From Prevotella sp. (GTDB taxonomy: Bacteria > Bacteroidota > Bacteroidia > Bacteroidales > Bacteroidaceae): 64,000 nt of DNA. The stretch lies in assembly GCA_017509155.1 (NCBI GenBank), contig JAFWQE010000179.1, positions 39,881-103,880 of the forward strand, given 5' to 3'. Shown here in pieces: positions 59,172-64,000 of the stretch (positions are counted from its first letter, which is position 1; every line of letters starts with the position of its first letter). A program made the translations under genes and the position numbers. Below the pieces are notes generated by a model. It was not told the DNA's origin and searched no databases. It saw nothing but the letters and a program-made list of their open reading frames with translations.

Positions 59172-60095
59172 CTACTCGTACCTCTGTATGAACTGTATGT
59201 TGTAGGTTTCGTACTTGTTGAGCTCGCTGGCGGGAATCTCGTCGCGCAGTCCGTCGTACCACTGCTGCTGGTTGAAGAAGTTGCGGAGTCCGGCATCCTT
59301 GAACTTGCGGTAGTGGCGTGCATAGATGGCGTTGCGAAGTATGCGCAGCTGCTGGCTGTTCATGCCTGCCAGGTCGCTGGCGGTGACGTAGCGAGCGGCG
59401 AGCCAGTCGTATTTGGTTCCGGTGGCGACGCGCCCTGTCTGCGGTGCGCTGACGGTCGGGGCACTGGCCACCACCTTGCTGGAGTGCATATATCCCAGGA
59501 ACTGTCCCTGCTGGTCGTAGATTTCGCACCAGCTGTTGTTGTAACGCTTGTAGTAGATGGGCGAACCGTCCTTGATCTTGGTGACGATGGCTGCCGAGGT
59601 GCTTGGCGACTGGCGGACGTTGGTGTAGCCACCTTCGCGTATGACGCTGCCGACGAGCAGTCCGGCGGGCACGGCCTGTGGTGCTGCTGCCTTCTGGACG
59701 ACGGGAGCCTGTGCGGCGGGTGCTGCCTCGGGTGCGGATGCGGCAGCGGCGGTAGCCTTCTGGTTGTAGGCATCGATGACGCCGAGGAGCTCGCTGGCGG
59801 TGCGCTTGTGGCGCTCGGCATAGACGCCCATGCGCTGCAGGGCCGATGCCACGATGGCGGCATCGTCTTCACCCATCTGGGCGGGCAGGTTGCGGATGGC
59901 GGTCTCCAGGTTGTCGGCCATGGCGTCCCATTGTTCTTTCTCCCAGTTCTCGCTCTCGGAGGCGATGTCGTTGCCCAGGGCTTCAATCATCGCGACGGGG
60001 TTGGAGGCGTCGTAGCTCTTGCCGGCTTTCGGCAGGCACGACATGAAGGACAGCACCAGGGCTGCCACTGCTGTTAGAATCAGGTTTTTTCTCAT
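59172..60095 (-). CDS. Lipoprotein with SH3-like and YARHG domains
   Basis: A 307-residue protein. MRKNLILTAVAALVLSFMSC is a lipoprotein signal with Cys20. Residues about 30-110 are helical (NPVAMIEALGNDIASESENW), an Ala/Pro-rich linker (EAAPAAQAPVV) follows, then an SH3-like domain (about 148-210: GGYTNVRQSPSTSAAIVTKI, KDGSPIYYKRYNNSWCEIYD). The C-terminal YARHG domain (about 233-306) has SQQLRILRNAIYARHYRKFK and NFFNQQQWYDGL. YARHG proteins are extracellular or envelope proteins of unknown role, often with SH3 modules thought to bind peptidoglycan. No promoter box was found in the 60 bases upstream. Its product is probably anchored in the outer or inner membrane facing the periplasm. Confidence 0.85.
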   Translation of the reverse strand: MRKNLILTAVAALVLSFMSCLPKAGKSYDASNPVAMIEALGNDIASESENWEKEQWDAMADNLETAIRNLPAQMGEDDAAIVASALQRMGVYAERHKRTASELLGVIDAYNQKATAAAASAPEAAPAAQAPVVQKAAAPQAVPAGLLVGSVIREGGYTNVRQSPSTSAAIVTKIKDGSPIYYKRYNNSWCEIYDQQGQFLGYMHSSKVVASAPTVSAPQTGRVATGTKYDWLAARYVTASDLAGMNSQQLRILRNAIYARHYRKFKDAGLRNFFNQQQWYDGLRDEIPASELNKYETYNIQFIQRYE

Positions 60096-60143
60096 TGTTC
60101 TTATCTTTTTTGGTTTGACATATAGATTTCTTTGGCGGGGAGG

Positions 60144-60162
60144 ACTGCGACACTGTCGCAGT
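60144..60162. repeat. Short perfect palindrome ACTGCGACACTGTCGCAGT
   Basis: Nine-base arms around a single base, upstream of the YARHG gene. It resembles the hairpin at 36543-36563 in its ACTGCG...CGCAGT ends. Confidence 0.5.
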
Positions 60163-60314
60163 TTACTCGACGGGGGGGAGCGGAGGGGCGGAAGGCGGGC
60201 GGCAGCTTACTCGGATGATGCGCCACGCCTCGCCCGTGAAGGTCATGATGAGGAAGATGCCGAGGATGTAGAATGAGCCCTTGTGCTTACTGTCTGCGGA
60301 ACGTTGCGCGATGG

Positions 60315-60767
60315 TTATCGCGACAGAATCTGTACGGCGTGCTCCTTGGTCTTGATCTGTCGTCCGGAGAAAACCTGCTCGATGATGCCCTCTTCGTTGA
60401 TGACGAACGTGGTGCGGATGGTGCCCATGGTCTTGCGGCCATACATGTTCTTCTCGCCCCATGCGCCCATGGCCTCGAGCAGCGTGTGGTCTACGTCGGC
60501 AATGAGCGGGAACGGCAGCTGGTGCTTCTCCTTGAACTTCTGGTGCGAGTCGGCACTGTCCTTGCTGACGCCGACAATCTCGTAGCCCGCACCCTGCAGT
60601 TCGGCATAGTGGTCGCGCAGACTGCAAGCCTCAGCAGTGCAGCCGCTGGTGTTGTCCTTCGGATAGAAATAGAGCACGAGCTTGCGGCCTCGGTAGTCGC
60701 TCAGACGGATGTCGCGGCCCTGTTCGTCCTTGCCCAGTATCTCGGGCGCCTTGTCTCCAATGTTCAT
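60315..60767 (-). CDS. bcp: Thioredoxin-dependent peroxiredoxin, Bcp/PrxQ family
   Basis: A 150-residue enzyme that reduces hydrogen peroxide and organic peroxides with electrons from thioredoxin. The peroxidatic cysteine is C43 and the resolving cysteine C48 in NTSGCTAEACSLRDHY, the C-x4-C arrangement of atypical 2-Cys PrxQ. VLYFYPKDNT precedes them, and TFVINEEGII is a conserved strand. Cytosolic. The start MNIGDKAPEILG is supported by a TATCTTTG box 40 bases upstream; a much longer frame through to 61673 on this strand is the shadow of the opposite gene. It is divergent from the TPR-like gene and their promoters lie about 70 bases apart. Confidence 0.95.
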   Translation of the reverse strand: MNIGDKAPEILGKDEQGRDIRLSDYRGRKLVLYFYPKDNTSGCTAEACSLRDHYAELQGAGYEIVGVSKDSADSHQKFKEKHQLPFPLIADVDHTLLEAMGAWGEKNMYGRKTMGTIRTTFVINEEGIIEQVFSGRQIKTKEHAVQILSR

Positions 60768-60807
60768 AATCTGTAGTTTTTTGATAGAATTCTCGCTTTT
60801 CTGCCCA

Positions 60808-60815
60808 CAAAGATA
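60808..60815 (-). promoter_or_regulatory. -7 box for bcp
   Basis: Minus strand TATCTTTG, 40 bases upstream of the bcp start codon; it excludes a start within the opposite gene. Confidence 0.65.
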
Positions 60816-60877
60816 CGAACATTTTTTCAAAACGCTTACAAATCCGGCAATAAGTTGCACGTGTTTCGAAAAAATAG

Positions 60878-60885
60878 TATCTTTG
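60878..60885 (+). promoter_or_regulatory. -7 box for the TPR-like gene
   Basis: TATCTTTG, 20 bases upstream of the ATG at 60906, with TTGCAC at 60855-60860 in the -33 position. Confidence 0.65.
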
Positions 60886-60905
60886 CATGGTGTTAATCTA
60901 TTACC

Positions 60906-61850
60906 ATGACAGTAAAGGAAGTTTTTGAACTGCGCAAGCAGGGAAAGATAGAAGAAGCCTACGAGGCCATACGGCCCATGTATGCCACGCACAAGGGCAA
61001 GTACACCACGTTGTGCATGTTCTGGACGGCCAGCGACATCCTGAAGAAACGGCTTCAGGAGAAGCGCGTCGGCGAGGCAGAGAAAATATTCGCGGCATTG
61101 CTGCGTGTGCTGCCCAATATCGACGACAAAGACGGGAAGGCGCACACGGCGGTGCTGAACGATGCGCTGAGACTGGCTGAGCAAAGTGCCGGTTTCAGCA
61201 TGCTCGACTTCATGGAACAATACGACACGACGCTGCTGAAGGACGACGACTGGAGAGGAACCACCAGTCAGGAGGGCCATCCCTTGCCCTCCACGGCGCA
61301 ACGCCTGCTCACCCGATGCTTTCACGAGATACAGCAAAAGCCCGATGCCGACCACGCACTGAAGGCCATGCCGCTGTTGCAGGAGGCCATGCGCCGCAAT
61401 CCGCGAAACAAGAACAACCAGCGATACATGGCTGTGGTATACACCATCATGGGCGAGAACGAGAAGGCGGAAAGCATCTATCGCCTGCTGCTGACGCGGC
61501 ATCACGACAGCTATCTCTATGCCGAACTGGCCGCTTTGACCAAAGACCTCGGCGAGAAGGCGGCCCTGCTGTGCAGCGCCATCCAGAACCAACGGCAAGA
61601 GAAGTTCCGCATGGGCTACCGCCTTGCGCTGGCCCACATGCTCATCGACCGCGACAAGCCTCGCGCCGCTCACGAGCTACAGAAGTGCATCGCCACGCGC
61701 AAGGCTCTGGGCTACGCCATCACCCGCGACCTGCAGTCGCTGTCAGAAAAGCTCAACAACGTGCAACCAGCCACCGACCGCGACCAGCAGCTCTTCTACC
61801 AGCGCATGGCCCGGAAGTTCCTTGAAACCGAACTCGCGCCACTGATGTGA
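60906..61850 (+). CDS. TPR-like cytosolic protein of unknown function
   Basis: A 314-residue, largely helical protein. Repeated helix pairs with TPR character include VFELRKQGKIEEAYEAIRPM, LKAMPLLQEAMRRNPRNKNN, MAVVYTIMGENEKAESIYRL and FRMGYRLALAHMLIDRDKPR. The N-terminal helix pair followed by a stretch ending DIDDKDGKAHTA-like (PNIDDKDGKAHTAVLNDALR) is common in Bacteroidetes DUF7017-type proteins, but that assignment is tentative. No signal peptide or enzyme motif is present. The start is supported by the TATCTTTG box and a leader of about 15 bases. It is monocistronic; an AT-rich region follows. Confidence 0.75.
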   Translation: MTVKEVFELRKQGKIEEAYEAIRPMYATHKGKYTTLCMFWTASDILKKRLQEKRVGEAEKIFAALLRVLPNIDDKDGKAHTAVLNDALRLAEQSAGFSMLDFMEQYDTTLLKDDDWRGTTSQEGHPLPSTAQRLLTRCFHEIQQKPDADHALKAMPLLQEAMRRNPRNKNNQRYMAVVYTIMGENEKAESIYRLLLTRHHDSYLYAELAALTKDLGEKAALLCSAIQNQRQEKFRMGYRLALAHMLIDRDKPRAAHELQKCIATRKALGYAITRDLQSLSEKLNNVQPATDRDQQLFYQRMARKFLETELAPLM

Positions 61851-61907
61851 AAACAATGCATTCTATCAAGTTTTTCCATCTACTATAGTGTACAACCAAG
61901 CTTTACA

Positions 61908-62153
61908 TTATCCTTCTTCCTCCCATATTCCCATCTCTCCAATAAAAGTAACAACAATTACTATAATCCAATAACACCATGATTCTTTCCAAACAAAAGT
62001 GTCGAAGCCACCTATTGTTTCGGCCAGTTTTGATAATGAGCCTTGCTCAAAAAAGCCTAACAATTCGATTATACAAGCAAGAACAAATAACACAATACGA
62101 ACAATAATTGCGACGAGCACAGGGCAGAAAATAGACAAAATAATCTTTTGCAT
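61908..62153 (-). CDS. Small membrane protein, uncertain
   Basis: An 81-residue frame (MQKIILSIFCPVLVAIIVRI start) has two hydrophobic segments, about 4-35 and 60-75 (WCYWIIVIVVTFIGEMGIW). It is markedly AT-rich compared with its neighbours. No -7 box or ribosome site supports it, and a longer reading would need a TTG start at 62186. The remainder of the gap to the PIN gene (62154-62434) shows no credible gene. It may be a genuine small envelope protein or chance. Confidence 0.4.
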   Translation of the reverse strand: MQKIILSIFCPVLVAIIVRIVLFVLACIIELLGFFEQGSLSKLAETIGGFDTFVWKESWCYWIIVIVVTFIGEMGIWEEEG

Positions 62154-62434
62154 ATAAAAGAAAAGTAAAAAGGCGGAACCATTCAATGCTTATCAAAACT
62201 CTGGCACCGCCAAGTAGCCAAACACAACAACAAGCACAGAAGAGTCCACGCCTTCAAGCGTGAACTTTCGGCAACTTGTTCCTGTTGTGTCGAAGATTTG
62301 GCGGTTTCGAGTTTAAAGAACAAGAGCAAAAGCTCAATATCTATGTATAAGTACGAACAGAAACGCTGATCTGTAAGGTAAAATAATAAGGTGTATCCTG
62401 CCACCGTCGGGCGATGGAGACGAGAGGTTGAGTG

Positions 62435-62848
62435 TCAATCAGAATCTATCTGTCGCATGAATTCCTGTATTTTCAGCACAATCACCTTGGGCCATTCAAT
62501 CTCTTTCAGGATGTTAAAGTGCTTGTCGTTCGACACAATGTATTCGGCATCGGCAGCAACAGCACAGTCAACAAACTTGTTATCGTCGGCGTCTTGAGTT
62601 ATGAGACCGAAATGAATATAAGCATCCTGATAGATTGTTGTACTGAGCCTTGCAATTGCTTCAACAACGCCTTTAGCAATTTCCTTTGTTGTCTTCTCAG
62701 CAAGAATCTCTTCGTATTCATTAAGGATTTCAGTATTGACGCATAAACTTATTTTATGCTTTAGAACATCCGCCCATATCTTATGATACGGGCTTCTTGT
62801 GGGGAGGGCCTGCAGAAGACAGTTTGTATCAAGAACGATTCGACGCAT
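62435..62848 (-). CDS. PIN-domain toxin (putative RNase)
   Basis: A 137-residue protein. MRRIVLDTNCLLQAL gives the first acidic residue (D7) and the TN pair of PIN nucleases, NTEILNEYEEIL a central acidic position, and ITQDADDNKFVDCAVAADAE with SNDKHF the distal metal-binding acids. It belongs to the COG1569-like PIN family, in which toxins cleave RNA. The start at MRRIVLDTN is the conserved one; an in-frame codon at 62902 would extend into the upstream gene. The upstream 76-codon gene overlaps it by 20 bases and is the expected antitoxin. The pair lies in an AT-rich patch. Confidence 0.82.
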   Translation of the reverse strand: MRRIVLDTNCLLQALPTRSPYHKIWADVLKHKISLCVNTEILNEYEEILAEKTTKEIAKGVVEAIARLSTTIYQDAYIHFGLITQDADDNKFVDCAVAADAEYIVSNDKHFNILKEIEWPKVIVLKIQEFMRQIDSD

Positions 62849-63059
62849 ATTTGTAAGGAGTGCGCATATGTTCTGCACCCCACTGCTCAATGGTATCTTC
62901 ATTAATCACTCCATTGTCCCAAAGTTCATCAATAGCCTTCTGGGCCTTTTGAGCGAAAAATCGCGCCACTAAGTCCTTGAACTCATTCAACTCTTCTTCA
63001 GAGTTTATGCTGTTCAAGGCATTCATAAGCTCAAGTTGCGCTGTTTGACTATACGACAT
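62829..63059 (-). CDS. Putative antitoxin partner of the PIN toxin
   Basis: A 76-residue acidic helical protein (MSYSQTAQLELMNALNSINS, then EEELNEFKDLVARFFAQKAQ and AIDELWDNGVINEDTIEQW). The end GAEHMRTPYKYASNRS overlaps the toxin gene. Short, acidic, cotranscribed proteins of this layout precede many Bacteroidetes PIN toxins; no DNA-binding domain is clear. A start three codons earlier (63068) is equally possible. No typical -7 box was found upstream. Confidence 0.7.
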   Translation of the reverse strand: MSYSQTAQLELMNALNSINSEEELNEFKDLVARFFAQKAQKAIDELWDNGVINEDTIEQWGAEHMRTPYKYASNRS

Positions 63060-63094
63060 AAATTCCATAACATATATAATAATGTGAAAACATC

Positions 63095-63131
63095 CCAGCC
63101 CCTCCCTTTTGAGGGAGTGGGGCTGGGTGGA
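63095..63131. repeat. Single family D repeat after the iron-sulfur subunit gene
   Basis: CCCAGCCCCTCCCTTTTGAG followed by GGAGTGGGGCTGGG, a hairpin of the family D type. It begins seven bases after the stop of the sdhB/frdB-type gene and may act as its 3' end structure. Confidence 0.65.
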
Positions 63132-63137
63132 GTTGTA

Positions 63138-63896
63138 TTAGTCGGCGAACTTCGCCTTGATCATCTCGCGGTTGAGGCGTGCGATGTTGGCGATGGTCTC
63201 GTTCTTCGGGCAGACGGCCTCGCAGGCGCGGGTGTTGGTGCAGTTGCCGAAGCCGAGCTCGTCCATCTTGGCAATCATGTTCTTCACGCGACGTGCGGCC
63301 TCTACGCGACCTTGTGGAAGGAGTGCGAGCTGGCTGACCTTCGAAGAAACGAAGAGCATGGCTGAGCCGTTCTTACAAGCGGCGACGCAGGCGCCACATC
63401 CGATGCACGAAGCGCAGTCCATTGCCTCGTCGGCATCTTCCTTCGGGATGAGGATGGCGTTCGCATCCTGAGCCTGACCTGTGCGGATGGTGGTGTAGCC
63501 ACCGGCCTGAATGATCTTGTCGAAAGCATTGCGGTCTACCATGCAGTCCTTAATCACGGGGAAGGCAGCACTGCGCCAGGGCTCCACGGTGATGACGTCG
63601 CCGTCGTTGAAGCGGCGCATGTAGAGCTGACAGGTGGTGGCACCGCGCTCGGTCTTTCCGTGCGGCGTTCCGTTGATGTAGAGCGAGCACATGCCGCAGA
63701 TGCCCTCGCGGCAGTCGTGGTCGAACACGAAAGGCTCCTTGCCTTCGTTGATGAGTTCCTCGTTCAGGATGTCGAGCATCTCAAGGAATGAGGTATCATC
63801 TGGGATGTCGTGCATTTCGTGCGTGTCGAAATGTCCCTGGTCCTTGGGGCCGTTCTGGCGCCAGAACTTTATTGTAAACGAAATATTCTTTGCCAT
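63138..63896 (-). CDS. sdhB/frdB: Succinate dehydrogenase/fumarate reductase iron-sulfur subunit
   Basis: A 252-residue subunit that passes electrons between the flavin subunit and the membrane quinone site. The [2Fe-2S] cluster has C62, C67, C70 and C89 in [14 protein letters not shown] and ERGATTC. The [4Fe-4S]/[3Fe-4S] region has C161, C164, C167 and C170/C174 in [14 protein letters not shown], and a further cysteine pair in [12 protein letters not shown]. In Prevotella and Bacteroides this enzyme mainly runs as fumarate reductase for succinate production. The start [14 protein letters not shown] is the conserved one; the gene is minus-strand, so the flavoprotein gene would lie beyond the right edge of the window. 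A family D repeat sits immediately upstream. Confidence 0.95.
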   Translation of the reverse strand: MAKNISFTIKFWRQNGPKDQGHFDTHEMHDIPDDTSFLEMLDILNEELINEGKEPFVFDHDCREGICGMCSLYINGTPHGKTERGATTCQLYMRRFNDGDVITVEPWRSAAFPVIKDCMVDRNAFDKIIQAGGYTTIRTGQAQDANAILIPKEDADEAMDCASCIGCGACVAACKNGSAMLFVSSKVSQLALLPQGRVEAARRVKNMIAKMDELGFGNCTNTRACEAVCPKNETIANIARLNREMIKAKFAD

Positions 63897-63910
63897 AACA
63901 ATTAAAAGCC

Positions 63911-63983
63911 TCACCCCCAGCCCCTCTCCGAGGGGAGAGGGAGTGGTTACTCTTGCTATTCCGCTTTCGCAGAGGGGCTGGTC
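63911..63983. repeat. Family D repeat pair at the right edge
   Basis: CTCACCCCCAGCCCCTCTCC, then GAGGGGAGAGGGAGTGG, and an inverted GCAGAGGGGCTGGTCATGAG about 50 bases on. The element lies between the iron-sulfur subunit and whatever gene is upstream of it. Confidence 0.65.
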
Positions 63984-64000
63984 ATGAGGACTTTTCTATA

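Noticed and set aside
60163-60310. Short minus-strand frame after bcp encoding a hydrophobic stretch (KGSFYILGIFLIMTFTGEAW)
   Set aside because: No ATG precedes the hydrophobic part; the first in-frame Met leaves about 27 residues. It could be a decayed gene remnant but cannot be supported as a gene.
60768-61673. Long minus-strand extension of the bcp reading frame running through the TPR-like gene
   Set aside because: The bcp protein is complete from MNIGDKAPEI, a TATCTTTG box lies just upstream, and the extension is the antisense of a well-supported plus-strand gene.
62183-62404. 73-codon minus-strand frame with hydrophobic N- and C-terminal parts
   Set aside because: AT-rich, no ribosome site or -7 box, and no family resemblance; it is no better than chance in an AT-rich gap.

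Overview
The window reads as chromosomal DNA of a Prevotella-like member of the Bacteroidales. Support for this: (1) many genes are preceded by the Bacteroidetes -7 box TAnnTTTG (mostly TATCTTTG or TACCTTTG) rather than a strong Shine-Dalgarno; (2) several exported proteins end in the short GIY...GKK tail common in Prevotella; (3) gene content includes an S46 dipeptidyl-peptidase, a hybrid two-component regulator, CotH, DUF2851, SpeA-type arginine decarboxylase and many glycoside hydrolases; (4) coding DNA is GC-rich. No rRNA, tRNA, CRISPR array, transposase or prophage gene was seen.

Layout. 1-4.9 kb: 3' part of a hybrid two-component regulator, a candidate small RNA, a membrane AraC regulator and a coiled-coil lipoprotein. 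5.5-9.9 kb: GH2 enzyme followed by an M16 peptidase. 10-19.7 kb: two exported proteins (one a Cthe_2159-type beta-helix protein) convergent with a giant 2360-residue surface protein. 19.9-25 kb: second membrane AraC regulator, S46 peptidase and polysaccharide flippase. 25-30.7 kb: sialate O-acetylesterase, a GxxExxY nuclease-like protein inside inverted repeats, CotH and a Nudix hydrolase. 31-38.5 kb: topA, aroK, speA, argB, ECF sigma factor and its putative anti-sigma partner. 38.8-42.8 kb: DUF2851, thioesterase, dprA, dusB. 43.2-56.7 kb: a tight five-gene minus-strand operon (MFS transporter, GH78 rhamnosidase, an unassigned glycosidase, a GH43-like/GH2 fusion and a LacZ-type GH2), which looks like a complete uptake-and-hydrolysis unit for a rhamnose- and galactose-containing glycan without SusC/SusD. 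57.3-64 kb: small exported proteins, a YARHG lipoprotein, Bcp peroxiredoxin, a TPR-like protein, an AT-rich patch with a PIN toxin/antitoxin pair, and the iron-sulfur subunit of fumarate reductase/succinate dehydrogenase.

The least conventional signal lies between the genes. Four families of non-coding repeats recur: A (long palindromes built on GGAGTTCAGGAGTT and its complement), B (GCCTGCGGCGCTACACGAAT), C (CCATTGGTTTTGTTGAACAA arrays) and D (palindromes built on CCCCTCCC...GGGAGGGG). A, B and C are assembled in one conserved order, C-B-A-A'-B', in three composite elements of about 0.46-0.7 kb. Family D occurs as inverted pairs resembling REPINs and also lies in frame inside three coding sequences (M16 peptidase, giant surface protein, GH43/GH2 fusion), where it is translated as a linker. 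A further B copy coincides with the loss of the start codon of a small exported protein. No mobilising enzyme for these repeats is in the window.

All calls were made by reading the sequence; no database search was run. Family assignments rest on motifs named in each entry, and substrate predictions are inference.
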